From NCBI GenBank assembly GCA_022570975.1, contig JACZYS010000054.1, forward strand, positions 1 to 12,259: a stretch of 12,259 nt of DNA, written 5' to 3'. Each line of letters opens with the position of its first letter. Within the stretch, counting starts at the first letter, position 1. Under the pieces are notes generated by a model. That model searched no databases, had not been told where the DNA came from, and worked only from the letters and a program-made list of their open reading frames with translations. The position numbers were made by a program, and so were the translations under genes. Source of the DNA: Candidatus Zixiibacteriota bacterium (GTDB lineage: Bacteria; Zixibacteria; MSB-5A5; GN15; FEB-12). Shown here piece by piece: positions 6,036-12,259 of this stretch.

Positions 6036-7163
6036 TTAAATTGGCATTTCCACAATACGGTACTTGCGATATTCTTTGGCTCCCATTTGTATGGCACCTC
6101 TTCTCATCAGGTCGTTTGTTTCCAAAATCCAGGAGAGTTCCGCCTCTTTCAGTCCATCTTTTTTTGCCTGGTTATAAGAGGCAATATAAAGCATGGAGTC
6201 TATTCCTTTTTTTTGAAATTCAGGTAGAACACCAAAAGTAATCAAACGCACCCGGTCAACTTTGTTTTTTATTTTGGTATGCCAAAATAATTTTAAAAGC
6301 CCAAAAGGAAAGAGTTTGCCTTTCAAGTATATCAAAGCCTGATTTATATCCGGAATAGCCAGCGAAAAGGCTACCGGTTTTCCTTCATACTCAGCGATAA
6401 AAACCATTTTTGGGTCTATAATCTGTTTCATGTTTTTGGCGATATATTCAAACTCATCACTCTCAAGAGGTACAAAACCCCAGTTAAATTGCCAGGCAGC
6501 GTTATAAACCTCCCTGATTTTTATGATCTCATTATCAAAATCAGACATGTCCATGGTTCTCAGTTTTATTTTTGTTCTCTCTTTTAGTTTGTTGACGACT
6601 CTGTCGATTCTCTCAGCTACCTGATATCCTGCGAAAATTTTGAGGGCAATCAAATCCATTCCTTTTTTGAGTCCAAAACGTTCAGCCAGTTTTGGGAGGT
6701 ATGGCTGGTTATAAGTCAGCATAATAACCGGCGGACCGTCAAATCCTTCTACCAAGAAACCACATTCATGATTGGTTGAGAAATTTAATGGTCCCCGCAT
6801 TTTTTCCATCCCCTCTTTTTTTAAAGTTATCATGGCCACTTTTAAAAGAGTGGAAGCTACTTCATAGTCATCCGGGCAATCAAAAAAACCAAAAGAGCCG
6901 CATTTTTCACTATGGTATTCATTATGGTTGAAGTTTATGCAGGTAGCAATTCTGCCGACTATCTTTCCTTTTTTTCTTGCCAGAAAGAGCTTTACGTTTG
7001 CGGTGCGGTAAAATGGATTTTTCTTCTGGTCAAAAAACTCTTTTCTCTCTGAAATCAAGGGAGCTACATAATTGGGGTCATCTTTATATAACTTATTGGG
7101 ATATTCAATAAATTTATTTAACTCAGAGTTAGTCTTTACTTCAGATACTACAACTTCAGCCAT
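6036..7163 (-). CDS. GNAT-fold acyltransferase-like protein, candidate bacterial ceramide synthase
   Basis: A 375-residue protein of the YghO-like GNAT group. The N-terminal half carries the family hallmark RGPLNFSTNHECGFLVEGF (123-141) and PVIMLTYNQPYLP (145-157). The C-terminal half is a GNAT domain with the acyl-CoA loop FGVLPEFQKKGIDSML (310-325) and a closing segment ELSWILETNDLMRRGAIQMG (342-361). The gene begins 7 bases after the serine palmitoyltransferase stop, with no separate Shine-Dalgarno sequence, so the two are probably translated together. From memory, the Caulobacter bacterial ceramide synthase is a GNAT-type protein; it N-acylates the long-chain base. Given this pairing, N-acylation of 3-ketosphinganine is the best guess. 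The GNAT relation is clear; the substrate is inference. No transmembrane helix or signal peptide is seen. Confidence 0.8.
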   Translation of the reverse strand: MAEVVVSEVKTNSELNKFIEYPNKLYKDDPNYVAPLISERKEFFDQKKNPFYRTANVKLFLARKKGKIVGRIATCINFNHNEYHSEKCGSFGFFDCPDDYEVASTLLKVAMITLKKEGMEKMRGPLNFSTNHECGFLVEGFDGPPVIMLTYNQPYLPKLAERFGLKKGMDLIALKIFAGYQVAERIDRVVNKLKERTKIKLRTMDMSDFDNEIIKIREVYNAAWQFNWGFVPLESDEFEYIAKNMKQIIDPKMVFIAEYEGKPVAFSLAIPDINQALIYLKGKLFPFGLLKLFWHTKIKNKVDRVRLITFGVLPEFQKKGIDSMLYIASYNQAKKDGLKEAELSWILETNDLMRRGAIQMGAKEYRKYRIVEMPI

Positions 7164-7170
7164 GGCACTA

Positions 7171-8397
7171 TCAGGAAATTATTCCTTTTGCCTTCCCAAC
7201 TTTGGCAATTACTTCAACCACCCGGTCTAAGTGTTTATCGGTATGGGTTGCCGTATAAGAAGTTCTTATCATTGACTGTCCCGGCGGAACGGCGGGTGAA
7301 ATAACCGGGTTAGTAAAAATACCGTTATCAAAAAGTTCTTTCCAGAAAGCAAAAGCTTCCATATCATCACCAATAACCAGAGGCACAATTGGGGTGGCAC
7401 TGTGGCCAATATTAAAGCCCAGGTCTTTGAATTCTTTCTGCATTCTCTTAGCGTTTTTCCAGAGGTTTTCTCTTCTTTCCGGTTCTGTTTCAATAATATC
7501 CAGCGCGGCCAGTGCGGCGGCAGCGTTACCCGGCGAGATAGAAGCTGAAAATATCAATGAGCGGGCGTGATGTTTTATATAATCAATAACGGCATATTTT
7601 CCGGCTACAAATCCGCCCAGAGATGCAAACGATTTGGAAAATGTACCCATAGTCAAATCAACTCTATCAATCAGTCCAAAATGTTCGGCTGTTCCGGCAC
7701 CGGTTTCACCCAAAACTCCAACCGAGTGAGCGTCATCAACTAAAATGCGGGCGTTATAATCTTCGGCAATCTCAACCAGACGGGGCAGTTCAATAATGTC
7801 ACCTTCCATTGAAAAGACGCCGTCGACAATTATCATAATCCCGCCTTTGGAGTTTAGGGCGCGGACATTGCCAATAACTCTTTTTAAATCATCCATGTCA
7901 TTGTGAGCAAATTTATAGGTTTTACTATAAGAAAGCCGGCAACCATCTACAATACAGGCATGCACCTGTTTATCGATAATTGTGATTTCATTTTTTCCTG
8001 CCAGTGCGGAAATTGTCCCCAGATTTGTCTGAAACCCGGTTGAGAAAACCAAAGCTGCCTCTTTTTTCATGAATTTTGCCAGTCTGTCTTCCAGCTCCAG
8101 ATGAAGGTCCAAAGTCCCGTTTAAAAACCGCGAGCCAGTACAGCCGGAACCAAATTTTTGGATAGCTGCGGCAGAGGCTTCTTTGACTTTGGGATGATTA
8201 ACCAGCCCCAGATAATTGTTGGAGCCAACCATAATACATTTTTTACCGTCAATAATAACTTCATTGCCGGGGGCAGATTGTACCGGGTGGAAATAAGGGT
8301 AAATGCCCATCGCCCTGACATCGTCGGCATCGGTAAAATTGCGACATTTCTCAAACAGATCCGGGTAGGTCGTTTCTGCTTCTTGTTGTGAGGACAA
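7171..8397 (-). CDS. spt: Serine palmitoyltransferase (PLP-dependent alpha-oxoamine synthase)
   Basis: This 408-residue enzyme should condense L-serine with a fatty acyl thioester to 3-ketosphinganine, the first step of sphingolipid synthesis. PLP residues are His146 (KQVHACIVDG), Asp221 and His224 (VDDAHSVG), and the Schiff-base Lys255 (GTFSKSFASLGG); MIRTSY holds the conserved Arg378. By memory it resembles the Bacteroides enzyme most: MGIYPYF near residue 30, GSGCTGSRFLNGTLDLH (83-99) and NPVISPAVPPG (363-373) match that type, not 2-amino-3-ketobutyrate CoA ligase or BioF. The start is TTG at 8397, set by AAGGAG 5 bases before it; the next Met (residue 30) would drop the conserved N terminus. 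A putative N-acyltransferase follows at once, and serine synthesis genes lie upstream on the same strand. Confidence 0.88.
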   Translation of the reverse strand: MSSQQEAETTYPDLFEKCRNFTDADDVRAMGIYPYFHPVQSAPGNEVIIDGKKCIMVGSNNYLGLVNHPKVKEASAAAIQKFGSGCTGSRFLNGTLDLHLELEDRLAKFMKKEAALVFSTGFQTNLGTISALAGKNEITIIDKQVHACIVDGCRLSYSKTYKFAHNDMDDLKRVIGNVRALNSKGGIMIIVDGVFSMEGDIIELPRLVEIAEDYNARILVDDAHSVGVLGETGAGTAEHFGLIDRVDLTMGTFSKSFASLGGFVAGKYAVIDYIKHHARSLIFSASISPGNAAAALAALDIIETEPERRENLWKNAKRMQKEFKDLGFNIGHSATPIVPLVIGDDMEAFAFWKELFDNGIFTNPVISPAVPPGQSMIRTSYTATHTDKHLDRVVEVIAKVGKAKGIIS

Positions 8398-8540
8398 ATA
8401 AGCTCCTTATTATCAGTTTAGGACAATCATTAGAATTGGTAAAAAAACGACTATTGTTGTTAATTGTCAAGCAATTTGCCTTTTGCTGTAAAGGTAATAG
8501 TTGTTAACTTGTTGCACTCTATACAGCTATTTTGGTAGTG
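8398..8540 (-). promoter_or_regulatory. Leader region of spt with TTGACA box, direct repeats and strong RBS
   Basis: This 143-base gap between serC and spt has a -35-like TTGACA (8470-8465) on the minus strand but no convincing -10 at the usual distance. Two near-identical 13-base repeats (8451-8463 and 8495-8507, sharing GTTGTTAA) flank that box and could bind a regulator. AAGGAG (8408-8403) is the ribosome binding site that fixes the TTG start. No strong terminator hairpin follows serC, so read-through from the serine genes is possible. Confidence 0.35.
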
Positions 8541-9584
8541 CTAATTATTTCTCTTGAATGTCGTCATAAAATCTGCCAGTTTCTCTGCGCCCAAAAGAGG
8601 CAGGGCGTTGTAAAGCGAAACTCTTATTCCTCCCACACTGCGGTGACCTTTGAGACCAACAAAGCCGTACTCTGTGGCTTCGGTCAAGAATTTCTTTTCC
8701 AAATCTTCTGATGCAAGACGGAAAGTAATGTTCATCCAGCTTCTGCTGTCTGTTTCGGCCGTGCCTTTATAAAAATTCTCGTTAATTTTTTCCATTTCAC
8801 TCAAACCGCCAAGTGATTTTATCCATTCCAACACCAGCTTGACCGTGTAAATTGAAAACACGGGAGGAGTGTTATAGAGAGAATTTTTTTCTGCGTGGGT
8901 TTTGTATTTAAACATTACCGGAATATTTTCTCGCGCAGTTTGCAAAAAATCATCCCGGATAATAGCCACAGTTACTCCGGCCGCCCCGAGGTTTTTCTGG
9001 GCACCGGCGTATATCATTTTAAACTGTGAGTAGTCCATTTGTCTTGAAGCAATATCTGATGACATATCACAGATTATGGGAGTGTCTGAAATTTTGGGGT
9101 AGTCATGTATCTGGGTTCCAAAAATTGTGTTGTTGGAAGTGAGATGCAGATAAGCAGAGTTTTTATCAGTTTTAATATTATCCAAAGATGGTATGTAACA
9201 ATAATTTTTGTCTTCAGATGAAGCGGCAACAATTGTCTGTCCAATATTTTTAGATTCCAAAATAGCTTTTTGAGACCAGGCTCCGGTGTCAACATAAACA
9301 GCCGTTTGAGTTTCATGGAGGAAATTCATCGGCACCAGAGCAAACTGGGTCGAAGCCCCCCCTCCCAAAAAGAGAACATGATAATTATCACCCAGCCCAA
9401 GTACTTCTTTCATCAACTTAGCTGCCGTTTCATTTATCTCAATAAATTCTTTGGAGCGGTGAGAGATGCTGACAATTGGCAGACCGGTACCATCATAATC
9501 CAAAAATTCATCTTTTATTTTTCTCAAGACCTCATCCGAAATTACCGATGGTCCCGGGTTAAAATTATATATTTCTTTACTCAC
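8541..9584 (-). CDS. serC: Phosphoserine aminotransferase
   Basis: A 347-residue PLP enzyme interconverting 3-phosphohydroxypyruvate plus glutamate with O-phosphoserine plus 2-oxoglutarate. Visible residues: NFNPGPS (7-13), SHRSKEF with His42 and Arg43, GGGASTQF (74-81), Trp103, Thr153, Asp173, Schiff-base Lys197 (AGAQKNLG), Asn238 and Thr239, and GHRSVGGIRVSLYNA (313-327) with the phosphate-binding His314 and Arg315. Compared with E. coli SerC, about 13 residues are missing after EKIN (residues 265-268), where the linker helix between the large and small domains normally lies. The frame stays open, so this is a natural deletion or an assembly error. The start is GTG at 9584 with AAAGAGA upstream; serA ends 18 bases before. 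Confidence 0.93.
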   Translation of the reverse strand: MSKEIYNFNPGPSVISDEVLRKIKDEFLDYDGTGLPIVSISHRSKEFIEINETAAKLMKEVLGLGDNYHVLFLGGGASTQFALVPMNFLHETQTAVYVDTGAWSQKAILESKNIGQTIVAASSEDKNYCYIPSLDNIKTDKNSAYLHLTSNNTIFGTQIHDYPKISDTPIICDMSSDIASRQMDYSQFKMIYAGAQKNLGAAGVTVAIIRDDFLQTARENIPVMFKYKTHAEKNSLYNTPPVFSIYTVKLVLEWIKSLGGLSEMEKINENFYKGTAETDSRSWMNITFRLASEDLEKKFLTEATEYGFVGLKGHRSVGGIRVSLYNALPLLGAEKLADFMTTFKRNN

Positions 9585-9602
9585 TTCAAAATTCTCTTTA
9601 GC

Positions 9603-10490
9603 TTAAAAATTACCGTACCCCTTTACAAAATTGGAAATTGTTCTTTCAATAACAATACCAATTCTAATCATATTTTCTTCTGTAGAGGCGCCTATATGGG
9701 GCGTGAAAATACAGTTGGGAGCGTCAAGTAAGGGTGAGTTCTCCGGTGGGTCAGAGTACCAGACATCGGTTGCAAAGCCGCCCAGTTTGCCAGTTTTCAG
9801 AGCCTCGGCAACATCTTTTTCGACACCACACTGTGCTCTTCCGGTATTTATTATGAAGGCTCCGTTCTTGCAGTAAGCCAGGCTGTCTTTATTTATAAGT
9901 TCCCGTGTATTATTGACGAGAGGCATATGAAGGGAAATGTAATCAGAATCGGTCAGAATCTCCTCAAGAGAATATTTTATTTCGGCAAAATCAGAAAAAT
10001 GAACATCCGGGTGCCAGGCCAGAATTTTCATTCTGAATGCTCTCGCTCTGAGAGCTAAAGCCGTGCCGATTCTCCCCATGCCCAAAATTCCCAGAGTTTT
10101 TCCGTTTAGCTCTGTGCGGGTCAGTTCCTTTTTGAGCCACTCTCCTTTTCTCATTGAGGAATCAGATTTACAAATATTGTTTGGCAAAGCCATCATCAGT
10201 GCAAAAGCAAGTTCTGCAACCGCTATAGTTGAGGCCTCGCCGGTATTGTTCACAACAATTGCTTTCTCTTTGGCATATTCTACATCAATAGTATCCAGAC
10301 CTACACCGCCGCGAATAATCATTTTGAGATTTGGGGCGGAGTCAATATATTCTTTGGTTACTTTGGTTTTACTTCTCACCAGAACAATATCTACCTCAGC
10401 AAGACGGCTCTTGTCGGTCGTTATTTCTCCATGTTTGGTCAAAATTTTTGGGAGGGTTTCGTCGAACTGATCAGAAATCAAAATTAGCAT
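9603..10490 (-). CDS. serA: D-3-phosphoglycerate dehydrogenase-like (short form, no ACT domain)
   Basis: A 295-residue D-2-hydroxyacid dehydrogenase, which by operon position oxidises 3-phosphoglycerate to 3-phosphohydroxypyruvate. The substrate region RGGVGLDTID (60-69), nucleotide motif GILGMGRIG (134-142), Arg218 (NTGRAQCG) and His265 (TPHIGAS) are present. The usual catalytic Glu in DVxxxEP is Asp247 here (DVWYSDPP). At the end of the second Rossmann strand, where Asp normally selects NAD, the sequence is AWHPD with His160, which could relax the preference toward NADP. There is no C-terminal ACT domain, so serine feedback of the E. coli type is not expected. ATG at 10490 follows AAAGG by 5 bases; DUF1015 ends 18 bases before. 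Confidence 0.88.
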   Translation of the reverse strand: MLILISDQFDETLPKILTKHGEITTDKSRLAEVDIVLVRSKTKVTKEYIDSAPNLKMIIRGGVGLDTIDVEYAKEKAIVVNNTGEASTIAVAELAFALMMALPNNICKSDSSMRKGEWLKKELTRTELNGKTLGILGMGRIGTALALRARAFRMKILAWHPDVHFSDFAEIKYSLEEILTDSDYISLHMPLVNNTRELINKDSLAYCKNGAFIINTGRAQCGVEKDVAEALKTGKLGGFATDVWYSDPPENSPLLDAPNCIFTPHIGASTEENMIRIGIVIERTISNFVKGYGNF

Positions 10491-10508
10491 AAAGACCTTT
10501 CCATCATA

Positions 10509-11747
10509 TTAAAACAAATTAATAACCATGCCGCTTCTTAGTTTTGGTTCAAACCAGGTTGACTTCGGAGGCATTACTTCTGAGGCATTGGCAACATTTA
10601 AAAGCTGTTTGACGCTTACCGGATTCAAAGAAAAGGCGACAGACCAACTGCCGGAATCCACCAGTTTGACAAGCTCTTTATTCCCACGAATTCCACCGAT
10701 AAAATCAATCCGGCTGTCGGTTCTGATATCTTCAATTCCCAGTATCGGTTTTAACAGATTTTCATATAAAATATTGGAATCAATAGAGTTGGCCGGATTA
10801 TTTTCGTCAAAACTTTCCGGTTTACAGGTTAGTTTATACCATTTTCCCTGAGAATAAATACCAAACTGGTGAAGGGTATCAAGCTCCACTTCTTCTGAAC
10901 TATTAGCTATCAGAAAAAACTCAGAGACAGAATCCAAAAACTGCTCCAGGCTGTCATGTTTCAAATCTTTCACCACCCGATTATATGGCAGAATGCGAAG
11001 CTCCGAGTCCGGGAAAATAACATTCAGGAAAAAATTATATGTTTCATTGCCGGTATGGTCAGGGTTGATTGCCTTCATCCTCTTTGAGGCTACATAAGCG
11101 GCCTCTGAGCGATGATGCCCATCGGCAATATAAAAGAAGTCGAGTCCTAAGAAGGCATCGCTGATAGCATCGGTATCGTCGCTATTATCAATTACCCAGA
11201 GCTGATGTCGGATATCATCCCGGGCAACAAAATCAATTTCAGATTGTGATGAGGTAAGCTTTTCAAAAAGGGATTCTATATCTTCATTCTGTTCAAAAAT
11301 GGAAAAGACCGGTCCTACCTGGGCCCCAAGATACAACATATGTTCAAGTCGGTCGCTGACTTTTGATGGTCTGGTATTTTCATGTTTTTTTATCAAGCCG
11401 TTAACATAATCTTCAACCGAACACAAACAGGCTAAACCGGTTTGAGATTTCTCTTGCCAGGTAAGGCGGTAAAGATAAAGGGCTTCTTTTTTTTCCTGAA
11501 CCAGCTTACCGTTTGAAATAAGTAAGTTAAGGTTCTCTTTCCCTTTTTCATTTATTTCTTCGGCGGTTGGTGTAATACCGGATGCAAAATCAACTTCCGG
11601 TTTATTTACTCTCAAAAAGGAATGAGGGTTATCTTTGACAAGCTCTTTTGCTTCTTCGCTACTTAAAACATCATAGGGGGGAGAGGCGACCGAAGGGGCG
11701 CTTTCTTTTGTTGGTCTGAGCGCTTTGAAAGGTTTAACTAATGGCAT
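10509..11747 (-). CDS. DUF1015 family protein, possible serine kinase
   Basis: A 412-residue DUF1015 protein with the family motifs: MPLVKPFKALRP at the start, ASPPYDV (21-27), KHENTRPSKVSDRLEH (121-136), HQLWVI (181-186), YIADGHHRSEAA (206-217) and ILPYNRVVKDL (252-262). In many anaerobes this gene sits beside serA and serC, as it does here. The DGHHR segment resembles the nucleotide-binding box of ParB-fold serine kinases (archaeal SerK, staphylococcal SbnI), so phosphorylation of free serine to O-phosphoserine, or the reverse reaction, is a reasonable guess. I am not certain of a direct assay for a close relative. It is the first gene of the serine operon. The ribosome binding site is weak (AAGAA). 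Soluble; no signal peptide. Confidence 0.88.
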   Translation of the reverse strand: MPLVKPFKALRPTKESAPSVASPPYDVLSSEEAKELVKDNPHSFLRVNKPEVDFASGITPTAEEINEKGKENLNLLISNGKLVQEKKEALYLYRLTWQEKSQTGLACLCSVEDYVNGLIKKHENTRPSKVSDRLEHMLYLGAQVGPVFSIFEQNEDIESLFEKLTSSQSEIDFVARDDIRHQLWVIDNSDDTDAISDAFLGLDFFYIADGHHRSEAAYVASKRMKAINPDHTGNETYNFFLNVIFPDSELRILPYNRVVKDLKHDSLEQFLDSVSEFFLIANSSEEVELDTLHQFGIYSQGKWYKLTCKPESFDENNPANSIDSNILYENLLKPILGIEDIRTDSRIDFIGGIRGNKELVKLVDSGSWSVAFSLNPVSVKQLLNVANASEVMPPKSTWFEPKLRSGMVINLF

Positions 11748-11816
11748 TTTTCAATTCTTGTTTTTTTCAGTTTTGCTTGTTAGCTGTTTTAAAATAAACT
11801 TTCGATTGTTAACCCA

Positions 11817-11852
11817 TAAAAGACCAGCTTGAGCTGGCATTTTTCTGGTCTT
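11817..11852. repeat. Terminator-like hairpin, copy 1
   Basis: The pattern is AAAAGACCAGC, loop TTGA, GCTGGCATTTTT: CCAGC (11824-11828) pairs with GCTGG (11833-11837). An alternative longer stem pairs AAGACCAG (11820-11827) with CTGGTCTT (11845-11852); the two are mutually exclusive. It lies about 70 bases upstream of the DUF1015 start. Confidence 0.55.
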
Positions 11853-11937
11853 GATTCATCAATTTGTGTTTCACCGTTTTACAATTTAGTGTGTAATAAT
11901 GGCGGTTATTATTCTCAGGTCAAGAAGTAAATGTGCG

Positions 11938-11956
11938 GCCGGCATGAGCTGGTCTT
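11938..11956 (-). repeat. Terminator-like hairpin, degenerate inverted copy
   Basis: Read on the minus strand this is AAGACCAGC, loop TCAT, GCCGGC, which matches the pattern of the neighbouring hairpins but in the opposite orientation. The stem needs G-T pairs, and there is no T-tract, so it appears decayed. Confidence 0.35.
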
Positions 11957-11986
11957 ATTCAATCCACGAGTCATGGGTATTGCTCA

Positions 11987-12027
11987 AGTTATAGCCAAAA
12001 AAAAGACCGGCACTGGCCGGCATTTTT
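11987..12027 (+). repeat. Terminator-like hairpin, copy 2 (direct repeat of 12080-12122)
   Basis: AGTTATAGCC, an A-run of 8 and GACCGGCAC repeat almost exactly at 12080-12105 (A-run of 7). CCGGC (12007-12011) pairs with GCCGG (12016-12020), followed by CATTTTT. It looks like a tandem duplicate of the stronger terminator 93 bases to the right. Confidence 0.6.
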
Positions 12028-12041
12028 CAAATCATGATTTG
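12028..12041. promoter_or_regulatory. 14-base perfect palindrome
   Basis: CAAATCATGATTTG is fully self-complementary and directly follows hairpin copy 2. It could be an operator for a dimeric regulator of the minus-strand operon, or part of the hairpin element. No regulator can be named. Confidence 0.25.
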
Positions 12042-12090
12042 TTAGTTTTATTTATTAACTGTTCAATAATAAAAATTTGAGTTATAGCCA

Positions 12091-12122
12091 AAAAAAGACC
12101 GGCACACAGGCCGGTCTTTTTT
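12091..12122. terminator. Strong bidirectional intrinsic terminator of the SWIB gene
   Basis: AAAAAAGACCGGC (12091-12103) and GCCGGTCTTTTTT (12110-12122) form a perfect 13-bp stem around a 6-base loop, with A and T tracts on both sides. It begins 17 bases past the stop of the SWIB-domain gene on the minus strand and should end that transcript before the DUF1015 operon. Confidence 0.88.
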
Positions 12123-12138
12123 GTAAGTCAGAAAAAAT

Positions 12139-12259
12139 CTATTTCATATGTTTGCTGACCAGCTTGGTCATTTCGAACATAGAAACTTGTTTTTTGCCTC
12201 TGAAAACTTTTTTCAATTTATCATCAGCGTTAATCATTCTTCTGTCTTTACTATCCTGA
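12139..12259 (-). CDS. SWIB/MDM2-domain protein, C-terminal end (cut by window edge)
   Basis: Thirty-nine codons and a TAG stop (12141-12139) are visible on the minus strand; the gene continues past the right edge. The residues QDSKDRRMINADDKLKKVF, then GKKQVSMFEMTKLV and SKHMK, match the C-terminal half of the SWIB domain, which in bacteria often ends exactly like this. SWIB domains occur in eukaryotic chromatin remodellers and in small bacterial proteins, including chlamydial ones, sometimes fused to topoisomerase; the bacterial role is thought to be DNA- or chromatin-related. Whether this is a short stand-alone SWIB protein or a fusion cannot be told. The terminator at 12091-12122 follows directly. 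Confidence 0.85.
   Translation of the reverse strand, partial: QDSKDRRMINADDKLKKVFRGKKQVSMFEMTKLVSKHMK

Larger units (their letters stand above)
11748..12138. other. Gene-free region with repeated hairpins upstream of the DUF1015-serA-serC operon
   Basis: No credible protein gene is seen in these 391 bases. The region holds at least four related hairpins (listed separately), a 14-base palindrome and AT-rich spacers. It must hold the promoter of the DUF1015 operon on the minus strand. One weak candidate is TTGACC (11925-11920) with TATTAC 19 bases on. The wide spacing makes it doubtful. Confidence 0.5.

Noticed and set aside
7171..8397. 2-amino-3-ketobutyrate CoA ligase (Kbl) or 8-amino-7-oxononanoate synthase (BioF)
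   Set aside because: All belong to the same fold family, but the N-terminal MGIYPYF region, the GSGCTGSRFLNGT segment and the NPVISPAVPPG loop agree best with Bacteroides-type serine palmitoyltransferase, as does the neighbouring acyltransferase.
9270..9731. Plus-strand frame of 153 codons across the serC-serA junction
   Set aside because: It is antisense to two well-supported genes and its translation is low-complexity and unlike any family; a by-product of their codon use.
10063..10470. Plus-strand frame of 135 codons antisense to serA
   Set aside because: Hydrophobic, serine-rich translation typical of an antisense shadow; serA on the other strand has full family motifs.
11817..12122. 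CRISPR array
   Set aside because: The repeats are hairpin terminators of unequal sequence and spacing, with no regular spacers and no cas genes nearby.
12077..12259. Plus-strand frame of 60 codons at the right edge
   Set aside because: It begins inside a strong terminator and runs antisense to the SWIB-domain coding sequence.

Overview
The window reads as chromosomal DNA from an uncultured, AT-rich (roughly 40% GC by eye), Gram-negative bacterium. Two lipoproteins with clear lipoboxes and a Bacteroides-type serine palmitoyltransferase point to a double-membrane organism, possibly in or near the FCB group (Bacteroidetes, Cloacimonadota, Zixibacteria and relatives). The phylum is inference only. 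The genetic code looks standard: TGA ends several genes. TTG and GTG starts are common.

Layout. (1) 1-516, minus strand: an ArsR/SmtB-family metal-sensing repressor precedes a cut-off Cys-rich protein, with AT-rich operator-like repeats and a hairpin between them. (2) 517-968: a 452-base gap with a palindromic tandem repeat and, on the plus strand, a promoter-hairpin-terminator layout that looks like a small RNA gene. (3) 969-1814, minus: a TPR lipoprotein. (4) 1945-5445, plus: a compact, overlapping operon of a broken or divergent DprA, a YigZ/IMPACT protein, a PfkB-type kinase, a PAP2 lipid phosphatase and a macrodomain protein. (5) 5435-8397, minus: serine palmitoyltransferase, a GNAT-fold acyltransferase-like protein that may be a bacterial ceramide synthase, and a small lipoprotein. 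(6) 8541-11747, minus: a DUF1015 protein, serA and serC. (7) 11748-12138: a gap with several related terminator-like hairpins. (8) 12139-12259, minus: the C-terminal end of a SWIB-domain protein.

How it may work together. On the minus strand, a serine module (DUF1015, SerA, SerC) lies directly upstream of the enzyme that condenses serine with a fatty acyl thioester to start sphingolipid synthesis, followed by a candidate N-acyltransferase. The window may therefore hold a serine-to-ceramide supply line. No phosphoserine phosphatase (SerB) is present here; the DUF1015 protein carries a DGHHR motif like that of ParB-fold serine kinases, so it may replace or reverse that step.

Oddities: an in-frame TGA in dprA; a roughly 13-residue internal deletion in SerC; Asp in place of the usual catalytic Glu in SerA; and a family of hairpins at 11817-12122. 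All calls come from reading the sequence and recalled family knowledge; no database search was run.
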